A stretch of DNA of 64,000 nt from Sediminibacterium sp. TEGAF015 (GTDB taxonomy: Bacteria > Bacteroidota > Bacteroidia > Chitinophagales > Chitinophagaceae), in assembly GCF_025997995.1 (NCBI RefSeq), contig NZ_AP026683.1:1860501-1924500 (forward strand), given 5' to 3'. The notes beneath the pieces were generated by a model, which was not told the origin of the DNA, made no database searches, and was given only the letters and a program-made list of their open reading frames with translations. Below are positions 15,890-25,249 of this stretch, piece by piece. Within the stretch, counting starts at the first letter, position 1. Each line of letters opens with the position of its first letter. Both the position numbers and the translations under genes were made by a program.

Positions 15890-15927
15890 AGCAGAAGCCC
15901 CGGCCAATTGGTTGGGGCTTCTGCTTT
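15890..15927 (+). terminator. Rho-independent terminator
   Basis: A 12-bp perfect stem AGCAGAAGCCCC / GGGGCTTCTGCT with a 12-nt loop, followed by TTT. It sits 45 bp after the acyl-CoA dehydrogenase stop. Confidence 0.85.
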
Positions 15928-15988
15928 ACACTATTATCTGCTATTAATTCAGTTTATTTAACGCTATTACGATAAAATCAACAACCCA

Positions 15989-16531
15989 CTACCTTCTGAT
16001 TTCCACTCTAGTTCCAACAGGCAACATTTCGAATAGTTCCTGAACATATTTGTTTTTGGTGCTTATGCATCCTTCAGTCCAATTTCTGTATTCGTCAATC
16101 GCAAAATCATCATGCGGTACTGTTCCATGAATTCCTATTTCACCGCCTATTTTAGCATTGGGGGGTATAATCCCTAAAGCTTTTCGCTGATTGAACTTGG
16201 CATAACTTTCGGCAGTAGGATAATCAATTAACATGAATCTTTCCCACTTAGCATGCTTGCGTTTACCAGATATATGGAATACACCCTCAGGTGTTCTTCT
16301 ATCGCCCTGATATAATTTATCTCCTAAATCCTTACTGCCAAATACTACCGGATAAGAAGCCAACCACTCACCCTCTTTATCATAAATCTTAAGCTCGTAT
16401 TCGCTCTTTATAATATAAACAGAATACGTATCCTTATCTGCTTTAGCGGGATCAAGTACCCTATGCTTTCGAAAGGAAGTGGTCAGAGTAACCCCTGCCA
16501 ATAATAGTGTCCAGTATACTGCCCTTTTCAT
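15989..16531 (-). CDS. L,D-transpeptidase family (YkuD) protein
   Basis: A 180-residue exported enzyme: N-terminal signal/anchor (1-20), YkuD fold from about 35, and the catalytic segment with His135 in GEIGIHGT and the nucleophile Cys155 in TEGCIST. The usual S/THGC is TEGC here. YkuD enzymes form 3-3 peptidoglycan cross-links or attach proteins to peptidoglycan; members of this short group are sometimes called murein L,D-transpeptidases. It is a single gene, between a terminator and the sigma-factor operon. Confidence 0.87.
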   Translation of the reverse strand: MKRAVYWTLLLAGVTLTTSFRKHRVLDPAKADKDTYSVYIIKSEYELKIYDKEGEWLASYPVVFGSKDLGDKLYQGDRRTPEGVFHISGKRKHAKWERFMLIDYPTAESYAKFNQRKALGIIPPNAKIGGEIGIHGTVPHDDFAIDEYRNWTEGCISTKNKYVQELFEMLPVGTRVEIRR

Positions 16532-16625
16532 AGTATCTGATTAAGAAACGAAAATTAATCATTTGAATTGTGCCTCAGATGTTAATTCAACTTCTCTTAA
16601 CAAAGATAAAGCATTGGGCAAAATA

Positions 16626-17489
16626 TTACCATGTACTCAATCTTACGCCTACTACAAATGGGTATTGTTCAACTCGGGTAATATCTTTTTGTAATTTATT
16701 CAAGCTATAAGAGCCGTACAAGCGAACCGGACCCAGACCAATTTCACCAATAGCTGCTAAACGGAAAGGTTCCATATAAAAATCGGCTTTCTCTTTCACT
16801 TTTCCTCTTTCCGCACTAATCTGCTTATTACGGCTGGCAATCAAATAACCCGCACTAACACCAGCACTGAAACTGAATCCTTTACGCTTATCAGGAGTAG
16901 TATTTACATTGATCATGAAAGGCACTGTAAGATACCCTGCATATAATTTGTTTTTAGTAAACGATATGGAATCATTGAATACATATGGGGTTGGACTGTT
17001 ATTGTAGCTTATTCTAGAATCGTATCTGAAATTATACATTTCCAATCCAAGGCCATATTTCAGATTCAGTACATTCTTGCTGACATTTAGTTTTTGCATA
17101 AAAAACCAAAGGTTAACATTGGATGACTTACCAGTATTTAAACGATAACTGTTTTCGTTAACTGGACCGTCCTGTGGTCGGAATGTTCTGAAATAAGATC
17201 CTGCTTGCGCATATCCATAATTGGTATTGTCACGCATATTGGCAAAACCAAGGTCTACAATCCACCAATTGGTGCTCAGATTTTTACGTTTAGCAGGTCT
17301 GCGCTCAACCCTTAGAAGATTGTAATTGTCTTTATTGATTCTTACAGATCCTGCGCTATTATCATCGCTTCCTTTTTTCTTGATGATAACAAAGTTTCCA
17401 ACTTTGATAGTATCTGTTTCAGAAGTTGTTTGCGCTTTTCCTGTCATTGCAATGCATACCATTGCTACCATGCTTACGATGCTTTTCAT
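16626..17489 (-). CDS. PorT-like outer-membrane beta-barrel protein
   Basis: A 287-residue protein: signal peptide (1-19, ending GKAQ), a short linker (about 25-60), then alternating amphipathic strands ending in an aromatic/charged terminal strand, as in small Bacteroidota 8-10-strand barrels. No enzymatic motif. It is the third gene of the operon with an ECF sigma factor and an anti-sigma-like protein (23 bp after the latter), so it may be the sensor or target of that system. Confidence 0.72.
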   Translation of the reverse strand: MKSIVSMVAMVCIAMTGKAQTTSETDTIKVGNFVIIKKKGSDDNSAGSVRINKDNYNLLRVERRPAKRKNLSTNWWIVDLGFANMRDNTNYGYAQAGSYFRTFRPQDGPVNENSYRLNTGKSSNVNLWFFMQKLNVSKNVLNLKYGLGLEMYNFRYDSRISYNNSPTPYVFNDSISFTKNKLYAGYLTVPFMINVNTTPDKRKGFSFSAGVSAGYLIASRNKQISAERGKVKEKADFYMEPFRLAAIGEIGLGPVRLYGSYSLNKLQKDITRVEQYPFVVGVRLSTW

Positions 17490-17512
17490 ATTGTTTGCTT
17501 TATGTTTACTGA

Positions 17513-18619
17513 TTATTTTCTTTGTCTGCCATCTTCTTCGTTTTGCTTTGACTTAGAACGGAATATGCTTCCTGCTTTCCGAAACAAACCACGAAGGCGA
17601 TCTTTATTAATTTCCAATGCCCCTATATAAAGACTTTTATCTTCATCAACATCTTCCAAAGCTGTATAAACAGGCTTTGATTCTTCCGGAACTGCATCTG
17701 CTTTTTCTTCCGGCATTTCTGAATGCAAAGGTTTTTCAGCTGCTACTATTACAGGCACTACCCTTTCCGAATTAATCGACGCTAAGCTTAGGTTTTGTTT
17801 AGGTACAATTGAACTGTTTGCTGAAATAACATCTCCAGGATTTTGTACAGGTACCGTTTCAACCATTTTAATAACTGGATTATTATTGACAATACCTGAA
17901 GCAGTAAGCTGACCATTACTTTTACTATTGCTGCCCTGATTGGACAGTTGATTCCCTCCAATTACTTTTACGTTAGGTAAATTTTCAGCAGCTACTGAAT
18001 TGGCCTTTGGTTGAATTGAGGAGTTTTGAGTCTGATCAGTTGAATTCCCTGAATTTCCTACAATCTCCGGAGTTGATCCTTCCAACTGCAATGGTTCTTT
18101 CAGCGTATTGGCAGGTACCAGCATCCATACAGTTGCCATAATTCCAATTACAGCTGCCGCCGCTGCATAACGCATCCATCGCATATATACAACCGGTCTT
18201 GTTCCTGAAGATTTTCTGTATAAAAGTTCTTTATTGGCAAACACCCATTTTTCTTCAGGTAAACGGGTTTGCTGCAACCATTCAAAATCATATTGCAAAG
18301 CCGGATGTTGCAATACAAATACTTCTACTTGCCTTCTTTGTTCCTCAGACAATTCCTTGTCTGTATACAACAGAAACCATTCTTCATAGTTATTGAGTGA
18401 AATATCCTGTCCTTCCTTTTTAAACAATGCTTCCTTACCCTTAAATACAATTGCTTCTTCAGGTTGCAATTGTGTGCTTTTTAATAGGGACAGCTCTTCT
18501 GCCAGATCTGGATTCTCTGCTACAAACCGATCTACGGCAACCTGCTCTTCATCAGAGAGTTCCCCATCTACCCATAGTAGAAAGTAGGATTCGTAATTAT
18601 GTCGGTTAATAACAGTCAT
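17513..18619 (-). CDS. Anti-sigma-factor-like membrane protein with duplicated N-terminal motif
   Basis: A 368-residue single-pass protein. The cytoplasmic N terminus carries two copies of one motif, NYESYFLLWVDGELSDEE (8-25) and NYEEWFLLYTDKELSEEQ (77-94), which resemble the helix of anti-sigma domains but without zinc ligands. A membrane helix follows (about 150-170), then a low-complexity Ser/Asn/Gln-rich periplasmic part and a basic C-terminal tail. Its ATG overlaps the sigma-gene stop (TAATG), indicating coupled translation, the normal arrangement for an anti-sigma factor. The role is inferred from position and layout. Confidence 0.72.
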   Translation of the reverse strand: MTVINRHNYESYFLLWVDGELSDEEQVAVDRFVAENPDLAEELSLLKSTQLQPEEAIVFKGKEALFKKEGQDISLNNYEEWFLLYTDKELSEEQRRQVEVFVLQHPALQYDFEWLQQTRLPEEKWVFANKELLYRKSSGTRPVVYMRWMRYAAAAAVIGIMATVWMLVPANTLKEPLQLEGSTPEIVGNSGNSTDQTQNSSIQPKANSVAAENLPNVKVIGGNQLSNQGSNSKSNGQLTASGIVNNNPVIKMVETVPVQNPGDVISANSSIVPKQNLSLASINSERVVPVIVAAEKPLHSEMPEEKADAVPEESKPVYTALEDVDEDKSLYIGALEINKDRLRGLFRKAGSIFRSKSKQNEEDGRQRK

Positions 18620-19104
18620 TATAAAATATTTTCGGCGCTTACCAGATAGCTTTTTAAAGTAAGCCTGGCTCGATGCAGGTAAACCTTTACCTGACTCTCA
18701 CTAAGGCTCATAATCTTCCCAATCTCTTCGTAACTATATCCCTCATAATCTTTCAACATTACCAGACTTTTCTGAGTTTCATTTAGCCTGTTCAGTGCTT
18801 CCATCAGCGTTTTTTTAATTCCTGAATGCTGCTGATACTGAATACCTGTCTGCTCCTCAAAAGTATCCTGCAAATGAACCCTTTTGTTTTTGCGGATATG
18901 ATCAATCATCTGATTATACCCAACAGTAAACAAATAAGACTTTGACTTCCCTGCTTCTACCTGATCTCTGTTTTTCCAGAGTTTTTCAAAACTTGATTGT
19001 ACAATATCCCTGGCATCTTCTTCATGCCGAAGATTTTTCACGATGAACCTGAAAAGTCCATCGGCATGATTGTTTACACATTCATTGTACTCAAACTCGG
19101 TCAT
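18619..19104 (-). CDS. ECF-type RNA polymerase sigma factor
   Basis: A 161-residue sigma-70-family protein: region 2 (about 10-75, with the DARDIVQSSFEKLWKNRD helix and SYLFTVGYNQMIDHIRKNKR for -10 binding) and region 4 (about 100-155, EGYSYEEIGKIMSLSESQVKVYLHRARLTLK). I start at the ATG at 19104, which gives a normal ECF N terminus; an upstream TTG at 19173 would add 23 residues not typical of the family. It heads an operon with the anti-sigma-like and outer-membrane genes. Confidence 0.9.
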   Translation of the reverse strand: MTEFEYNECVNNHADGLFRFIVKNLRHEEDARDIVQSSFEKLWKNRDQVEAGKSKSYLFTVGYNQMIDHIRKNKRVHLQDTFEEQTGIQYQQHSGIKKTLMEALNRLNETQKSLVMLKDYEGYSYEEIGKIMSLSESQVKVYLHRARLTLKSYLVSAENIL

Positions 19105-19245
19105 AGAATCAGAAACAGTTAGTGGTTTTATACCTGTTATACGGATTAGGGGCCGTAATGTTACAGATGCCAATAATATTTCATAAAATTAGTTGCAAAC
19201 TGCGGTGAAGAATGACCCAATTGGTACAAAAGGAGGAAAATCTCC

Positions 19246-19731
19246 TTAATTGGTAGTTAACTGAAAAGTGTTCAGGAAGCCCCATTGAACAAATAACCAT
19301 ATAAGTGCAGCATACAGTAAGATAACTAACAGCAACGAACCAATAAAGTACCGAAATCCACCTTTAGCAATTGTCTTTTGCTTTTCTTCAGAAAGACTAA
19401 GCGTTTCGCTGATGATATGCTGATATACCGGACGGGTTCTATAAAAAAAATATCCCAGTAAGAAAATGAGCAGGGAACCTAAGAAAAAGGACAATTTAAA
19501 AGCCTGTAACCACTCCCACATCAACCTGTTCAAAATCACCGGATCCTTGAACCGATAGAAGTCCATCTGTGTATAAAGATAAAGGCCAAAAATACTAAGG
19601 GCATTGGCAACCCATACTATACCCACCATTATTGGTCCTTGCGTTTTGGCAAGTGCAGACCTATTCCTGTACTGACACCAAAGAAAATTGTGGGCGATGA
19701 TGGAACTCCAAAAACGGTCATAACAATTAAT
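19246..19731 (-). CDS. Paralogous four-helix membrane protein, likely AUU start
   Basis: Homologous along its length to the gene just upstream (19727-20170). The first ATG (19629) would begin at MVGIVWV, in the middle of the shared region. The frame stays open upstream and encodes residues that align with the paralog's N terminus (for example ALAKTQGPIMVG against LALKTNGIHMVG), back to ATT-AAT at 19731-19726, which lines up with the paralog's MN. No ATG, GTG or TTG lies in that stretch. The ATT overlaps the stop of the upstream gene (ATTAA), so translational coupling with an AUU start is the simplest reading; a sequencing frameshift is the alternative. The protein (161 residues) has about three or four membrane helices and no known function. 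Confidence 0.6.
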   Translation of the reverse strand: MNCYDRFWSSIIAHNFLWCQYRNRSALAKTQGPIMVGIVWVANALSIFGLYLYTQMDFYRFKDPVILNRLMWEWLQAFKLSFFLGSLLIFLLGYFFYRTRPVYQHIISETLSLSEEKQKTIAKGGFRYFIGSLLLVILLYAALIWLFVQWGFLNTFQLTTN

Positions 19732-20170
19732 ACACGTATTTAATTAAATAGACAACTGTGCCTGAAACGATAAAGAAAAATAATAGAGAAAAGTAGAAAT
19801 ACATCCCGCCTCTTCTGGCCACAGCATGTTTTTCTGCTTCTTCCAGCTTACTGAATCGCTTGATAATATCAACGAAAATTGCTTTGCCACCATATGCGCC
19901 AAAACTCATGAAATAAACAACAGCTAAAAAAATAAGAATGCCCAATCTTCCAGCTATCTCCCAGTATCTGATCAGTGCCAGAATTTCATATACCTGATCA
20001 CTTTGATTGGTTAACAGTAAATAAACAATTCCAATGCCCAATAACGTAAGTACGTTACAAACCCACGCAAGACCTACCATATGTATGCCATTGGTTTTTA
20101 AAGCCAACATTTCACGGTGCGTTCTCACGACCGTATAATCATGACAGATTACGGATTCGAAAATGTTCAT
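19727..20170 (-). CDS. Hypothetical membrane protein
   Basis: A 147-residue protein with about three membrane helices (about 33-53, 68-90 and 122-143) and a soluble N-terminal segment of about 28 residues. I do not recognise the family. It has a tandem paralog directly downstream with overlapping ends. Both keep the pattern (A)LxKTxGxxMVGxxWVxNxLxxxG and a basic-acidic loop before the last helix (KLEEAEKHAVARRGGMYFY against SLSEEKQKTIAKGGFRYF). The pair may form a hetero-oligomer. Confidence 0.6.
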   Translation of the reverse strand: MNIFESVICHDYTVVRTHREMLALKTNGIHMVGLAWVCNVLTLLGIGIVYLLLTNQSDQVYEILALIRYWEIAGRLGILIFLAVVYFMSFGAYGGKAIFVDIIKRFSKLEEAEKHAVARRGGMYFYFSLLFFFIVSGTVVYLIKYVY

Positions 20171-20240
20171 TTAATAAAATTCAATACGATACGGTGAAAT
20201 TTATATTAAAGTTAGTTGAATTTTATAACATATGTGTTTA

Positions 20241-21368
20241 TTAATAATTAATGGTTTGCTCCTCAATTGTTGCTGGAATTTCCCTCCACTCATATTGCTG
20301 GTTCCTTAACTGAGGTTCAAATCCAGCTTCTTTGATGGCTTCCTGTATGGTTTTATAGGTAAACCGATGGGGGGCTCCTGCAGCACTTACCACATTTTCT
20401 TCAATCATAATCGATCCAAAATCATTGGCACCACCATGTAAACACAATTGTGCGGTTTCCTTCCCAACCGTCAGCCAGCTGGCCTGGATATTTTTAACAT
20501 TCGGTAGCATAATTCTACTGATGGCAATCATGCGCATATATTCGTCCGGTGTTGTAAGATTCTGAACACCTCTGATTTTGGTTAATAAGGTATCAACATC
20601 CTGGAAAGTCCAGGGAATAAATGCCAGGAAGCCTTTGGCATCCGCAGGTTTCATTGCCTGAACGGCTCTGATTTTTTCCAGGTGTATAAACCGTTCCTCT
20701 ATGGTTTCTACATGCCCGAACATCATAGTTGCACTAGTGGTGATATCAAGTTTGTGCGCTTCGTGCATTATGGCCAACCATTCGTCCGCACCACATTTAC
20801 CTTTAGAAATAAGGCGGCGTACCCGATCCACCAGTATCTCTGCTCCTGCCCCTGGCAAAGAATCGAGCCCTGCATCTTTCAATGCCTTCAGCACATCGTG
20901 ATGACTCATTTTTTCTAATTTGGCAATATGTGCCACTTCGGGTGGTCCCAATGCATGCAATTTGATGGTTGGGTACTCGTTCTTAATTTGACGGAAGGTT
21001 GTTGTGTAAAAATCCAGTCCTAATTCAGGATGGTGTCCTCCCTGTAATAAAAGCTGATCACCGCCATACTTAAGCGTTTCTTCTATCTTTTTCCGATAGG
21101 TAGGCATATCCGTAATATAGGCTTCAGCATGACCCGGTATTCTGTAGAAATTACAAAATTTACAATTGGCAATACAAACGTTGGTTGTATTCACATTCCG
21201 GTCAATCTGCCAGGTCACTTTTCCGTGTAGAACCTGCTTTTTCCTCAATTCATCAGCTATATGCATTAAATCCGCCAGAGGAGCATGTTCAAATAAAAAC
21301 ATACCCTCTTCCACTGTTAAAAACGAAAAATCAAGTGCTTTCTGGTATAAATTGGCTAATTCCATCAT
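20241..21368 (-). CDS. mqnC: Cyclic dehypoxanthinyl futalosine synthase
   Basis: A 375-residue radical SAM enzyme of the futalosine route to menaquinone, closing dehypoxanthinyl futalosine into its cyclic form. The cluster-binding CxxxCxxC is C65-C69-C72 (CIANCKFC), followed by NFYRIPGHAEAY and LLQGGHHPELGLDFY, then SLPGAGAEILVDRVR and MMFGHVET, all MqnC-type. I start at the first of two adjacent ATGs (21368); an upstream TTG would add 19 unusual residues. It links this window's respiratory genes to menaquinone as the quinone. Confidence 0.92.
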   Translation of the reverse strand: MMELANLYQKALDFSFLTVEEGMFLFEHAPLADLMHIADELRKKQVLHGKVTWQIDRNVNTTNVCIANCKFCNFYRIPGHAEAYITDMPTYRKKIEETLKYGGDQLLLQGGHHPELGLDFYTTTFRQIKNEYPTIKLHALGPPEVAHIAKLEKMSHHDVLKALKDAGLDSLPGAGAEILVDRVRRLISKGKCGADEWLAIMHEAHKLDITTSATMMFGHVETIEERFIHLEKIRAVQAMKPADAKGFLAFIPWTFQDVDTLLTKIRGVQNLTTPDEYMRMIAISRIMLPNVKNIQASWLTVGKETAQLCLHGGANDFGSIMIEENVVSAAGAPHRFTYKTIQEAIKEAGFEPQLRNQQYEWREIPATIEEQTINY

Positions 21369-21485
21369 AATTGTATAAGCAACAAAGTTAACACAGATAT
21401 AGTTCATCGCCACCGATATCAACAAAACTGCAGTTCAATTAAATATTTCCTCAACTTGCGCTAAAAGGAATTAAATTACTGAAGC

Positions 21486-22673
21486 GTGAAGAAATTCATT
21501 TCCATCATATTATTGCTGGGAGTACTGCAACTCCGCGCTCAGGAGGAATTTGTGCCCCCGGATGCGCGTTTCATCACCAAAGTGCCATTTTTTCAACTGA
21601 GCGGGGGTATTATCATTATAAAAGCACAGTTTGACCAGTTTACCGATTCACTGAATTTTGTGCTGGATACGGGTAGCGGAGGGATTTCTCTGGATTCTAC
21701 TACTGCTGAAAAATTAAAAATCCAAACGCAGCAATCAGAAAAAACTATCCGGGGAATTGCAGGAGTTAAAAAAGTTTCTTTTGCCTACAATCATACTCTG
21801 AGTATGCCGGGCATTGAAGTAAAACAACTAGACTTTCACATTAATAACTACGATTTATTGACTAGCGTTTATGGGGTCAAAATTGATGGGATCATTGGTT
21901 ATAGTTTTCTGAGGCGGTATATTGTTCACCTCGATTTTGACAAACGCATCATGGAAGTATATGCACCCGGTCGATACAAATATCCGAGGGGAGGACAACT
22001 CTTAAGGCCTAATTTCAGCACCCTCCCGCTAATGCAGGCTTCCATTCAGGACAACAAAACATTTTTAAACCGATTCATTTTTGATACCGGGGCAGGCTTA
22101 TGCTTCCTTTTGTCTAGAGATTATGTGGAAGACAGCTCGGTTTTTAAGAGTAAAAGGAAGTTTTTTCTGACACAGGCTGAAGGATTAGGGGGAAAAAAGC
22201 AAATGGAAATTGCTGTCATGAAATCTATCAAAATTGGTAACTATAAATTCAAAAAAGTACCTGTACATATTTTTGAAGATGATTATAATGTTACCAATTA
22301 TCCAACATTAGGTGGTTTAATCGGGAACGATTTATTGAGAAGGTTTAACATTATCCTAAACTATCCTGACCAAAGTATTCACCTAAAGCCCAATAATCAT
22401 TTCAATGATCCATTCGATTATAGCTATACAGGGCTTGGCATCTATTTAATTGATGGTCAAATTAAAGTAGTGGATATTATTGAGGGATCTCCTGGTCAAA
22501 AGGCAGGGTTTAAAATAGACGATATTATTTTCTCCATTGAAAACAATGCATCAAACAATATACAGGCTTATAAAAATCTGTTTCAGAACTCAATAGGAAA
22601 AATAAAAGTAATCGTACTGAGAAACAGCGTACCTGTATTGCTAAACATACAAGTGAAAGACATTCGTAAGTAA
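21486..22673 (+). CDS. Exported retropepsin-like aspartyl protease with PDZ domain
   Basis: A 395-residue exported protein: signal peptide (1-19), two aspartyl-protease halves each with a catalytic DTG (61-63 in LDTGSGG and 200-202 in FDTGAG), then a PDZ domain (about 310-390, GLGIYLIDGQIKVVDIIEGSPGQKAGF). The two-lobed, single-chain form with PDZ is common in Bacteroidota but its substrate is not known. GTG at 21486 is the start giving a proper signal peptide. It is 37 bp ahead of the M16 peptidase pair and could share their message. Confidence 0.87.
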   Translation: MKKFISIILLLGVLQLRAQEEFVPPDARFITKVPFFQLSGGIIIIKAQFDQFTDSLNFVLDTGSGGISLDSTTAEKLKIQTQQSEKTIRGIAGVKKVSFAYNHTLSMPGIEVKQLDFHINNYDLLTSVYGVKIDGIIGYSFLRRYIVHLDFDKRIMEVYAPGRYKYPRGGQLLRPNFSTLPLMQASIQDNKTFLNRFIFDTGAGLCFLLSRDYVEDSSVFKSKRKFFLTQAEGLGGKKQMEIAVMKSIKIGNYKFKKVPVHIFEDDYNVTNYPTLGGLIGNDLLRRFNIILNYPDQSIHLKPNNHFNDPFDYSYTGLGIYLIDGQIKVVDIIEGSPGQKAGFKIDDIIFSIENNASNNIQAYKNLFQNSIGKIKVIVLRNSVPVLLNIQVKDIRK

Positions 22674-22710
22674 TCAAGATACCCTAATTTGCATTCTTTT
22701 ACAAATAGCT

Positions 22711-23946
22711 ATGATAGACTATAACCGATTTACACTGGACAATGGACTAACCGTTCTTGTTCATGAAGACACTGCCACACCCATGGCAGTAGTGAATGTG
22801 CTGTATGATGTTGGCGCAAGAGATGAAAATCCTTCCAAAACCGGATTTGCTCATTTATTTGAGCACCTAATGTTTGGTGGTAGCGTTCATATTCCAGACT
22901 ATGACGAGCCTTTACAAAGAGCCGGTGGAGACAACAACGCTTATACTACCAACGACCTAACCAACTACTATTGCCAATTGCCAGCGCAAAATATTGAAAC
23001 CGCTTTCTGGCTCGAGAGTGATCGCATGCTCAGTTTGGCCTTCAGTGAAAAAAGCCTGGCAGTTCAGCGAAAAGTAGTATGCGAAGAATTTAGAGAACAC
23101 TACATTAATAAGCCTTACGGCGATGTTTGGAAACATATGCGCGAGTTAGCATATACGGTTCATCCTTATCAGTGGATGACCATTGGCAAAGAATTGAGTC
23201 ATGTAGAAAACGCATATATAGATGACGTAAAAAATTTCTTCTTCAAACATTATCGACCCATCAATGCCATACTGGTTGTGGCCGGAAATGTTAAAACAGA
23301 AGAAATAAAAAAACTGGCAGAGAAATGGTTTGGCCCCATTGAAATGGGAGAGAAATACATTCGCTGCTTGCCACAGGAACCCATCCAGGATCAGGCAAGA
23401 AGAAAAACCATTGAAGCCAATGTGCCACTAGATGCTTTTGTAAAAACCTGGCATATGGATGCTAGATTGGAAAAGGGATATTATGCAGCAGACCTGATTA
23501 CAGAAATCCTGGGTGGGGGCGCCTCTTCCAGATTGTATCAGTCGCTGGTAAAAGAGCAGAAATTGTTTTCTAACCTGGATTGCTACCATTTCGGATCTAT
23601 GGATGCTGGCTTGTTAACAATTGAAGGGAAGCTAGTGAAAGGGGTTGATATCAACAAAGCAGAACAGGCAATATCAGAGCAGCTTCAGCAATTACAGGAA
23701 CACCTGGTTCCGCTTGCTGAATTAACCAAAGTAAAAAATAAAACGGAGAGCGTAATTGCATTTGAAGATATGAGTATCATGAGCAGAGCGAGTAGCTTGG
23801 CCATGTACGAATTATTGGGAGACGCATCACTAATGAATACTGAGCTGGATAAATACCAGGAAATCAACGCGCAGGATATTCAGCAGTACAGTAAAAATAT
23901 TTTCAGGGAAAGCAATAGCAACACGTTACATTACCTGGCTAAATAA
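22711..23946 (+). CDS. M16 family zinc peptidase, catalytic subunit
   Basis: A 411-residue peptidase with the inverted zinc motif HLFEH (48-52) and the downstream Glu in the EEFREHYINKPYGDVW segment. It has no signal peptide, so it is probably cytoplasmic. M16 peptidases work as two-part clamshells; this is the active half, with the partner encoded 12 bp downstream. TAATTTG at about 22684 gives a possible own promoter. Confidence 0.9.
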   Translation: MIDYNRFTLDNGLTVLVHEDTATPMAVVNVLYDVGARDENPSKTGFAHLFEHLMFGGSVHIPDYDEPLQRAGGDNNAYTTNDLTNYYCQLPAQNIETAFWLESDRMLSLAFSEKSLAVQRKVVCEEFREHYINKPYGDVWKHMRELAYTVHPYQWMTIGKELSHVENAYIDDVKNFFFKHYRPINAILVVAGNVKTEEIKKLAEKWFGPIEMGEKYIRCLPQEPIQDQARRKTIEANVPLDAFVKTWHMDARLEKGYYAADLITEILGGGASSRLYQSLVKEQKLFSNLDCYHFGSMDAGLLTIEGKLVKGVDINKAEQAISEQLQQLQEHLVPLAELTKVKNKTESVIAFEDMSIMSRASSLAMYELLGDASLMNTELDKYQEINAQDIQQYSKNIFRESNSNTLHYLAK

Positions 23947-23958
23947 AGAAACAATTCC

Positions 23959-25239
23959 ATGTTAGATAGAAATATACAACCTTCCATTGTAGATGCGGTA
24001 AGCTTCGATTTAAAGCTCAGAAAATGCGAACAGTATCAACTGGACAATCTGGTACCTGTGTATAGTATGAATGCCGGCACACAAGATGTACTGATGATTG
24101 AGTGGGTTTTCAAGGCAGGTAACTGGTTTGAGCAGAAAAATATTGTTGCAGGAACTACTAACTTTTTATTGAAGAACGGTACCAGTAATAAAACAGCCTA
24201 TGAAATTAATGACCATTTTGAATTTCACGGAGCTTATCTGAACCGCGCCTGTTACAATGAAACAGCTGCCATTACATTACATTGTCTGGCCAAACATGTC
24301 AATGAACTTTTACCGGTTGTAGCTGAACTGATTACAGATTCTATTTTCCCTGAAGAAGAATTAGCCACCTACAAACAAAATCAAAAACAAAAATTATCGG
24401 TTAGCTTAAAAAAGTGTGACTTTATTGCCAACAGATTGATTGACGAATATATTTATGGGTTTCATCATCCTTACGGGAAATATACTTCTACACTCGATTA
24501 CGATCAGTTGAACAGAGAAGAACTTATTGCCTATTTTAAAAAATTTTACGCAGAAGGTCATTGTACCATTTTTACAGCAGGAAAAATTCCTTCTGATTTG
24601 CAGCAGCAATTGAATACCTATTTTGGTAAGCTTCCTTTGCAGCAAAGACCCATTCCTAATATTCAATACAACCTGCAACCTGCATTAGAAAAGAAGCAAC
24701 AGATTATTAATGATGAGAATGGCGTTCAGGGAGCCATTAGAATTGCCAGACCATTCCCGAATAAACATCATCCGGATTATCAGAAAACACAAATACTAAA
24801 CAGTGTATTTGGAGGATTTTTTGGATCAAGACTCATGAGTAATATCAGGGAAGACAAAGGTTATACATATGGTATTCATAGTTATATACAAAATCATGTT
24901 GGAGAAACTGCCTGGATGATTAGTACAGAAGCAGGCCGTGATGTTTGTGAAGCCACTATTACCGAAGTTTATAAAGAAATGGAAATTCTACAAAATGAAC
25001 TCATTGATGAAGAAGAACTAAGCCTCGTAAAAAATTATATGCTGGGTACTGTACTGGGAGATTTAGATGGCCCCTTCCAGTTAATTGCACGATGGAAAAA
25101 CTATGTACTCAATAATCTGGATGAAAACTATTTTTATAATAGTGTACAAACGATTAAGTCAACAACAGCAAAAGAATTGCAGGAACTCGCTAAAAAATAT
25201 TTGAATCCATCGGATTTTTATGAGCTTACCGTAATTTAA
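23959..25239 (+). CDS. M16 family peptidase, non-catalytic partner subunit
   Basis: A 426-residue M16 fold without the zinc motif: the HxxEH position reads NFLLKNGTSNKTAYEI. The C-terminal M16 domain is clear (GGFFGSRLMSNIREDKGYTYGIHS, the substrate-binding R/Y segment). Paired genes of active and inactive M16 subunits are well known, as in mitochondrial processing peptidase and many bacterial pairs. It converges on the arsenic genes with an 10-bp gap. Confidence 0.88.
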   Translation: MLDRNIQPSIVDAVSFDLKLRKCEQYQLDNLVPVYSMNAGTQDVLMIEWVFKAGNWFEQKNIVAGTTNFLLKNGTSNKTAYEINDHFEFHGAYLNRACYNETAAITLHCLAKHVNELLPVVAELITDSIFPEEELATYKQNQKQKLSVSLKKCDFIANRLIDEYIYGFHHPYGKYTSTLDYDQLNREELIAYFKKFYAEGHCTIFTAGKIPSDLQQQLNTYFGKLPLQQRPIPNIQYNLQPALEKKQQIINDENGVQGAIRIARPFPNKHHPDYQKTQILNSVFGGFFGSRLMSNIREDKGYTYGIHSYIQNHVGETAWMISTEAGRDVCEATITEVYKEMEILQNELIDEEELSLVKNYMLGTVLGDLDGPFQLIARWKNYVLNNLDENYFYNSVQTIKSTTAKELQELAKKYLNPSDFYELTVI

Positions 25240-25249
25240 TTGATTCATT

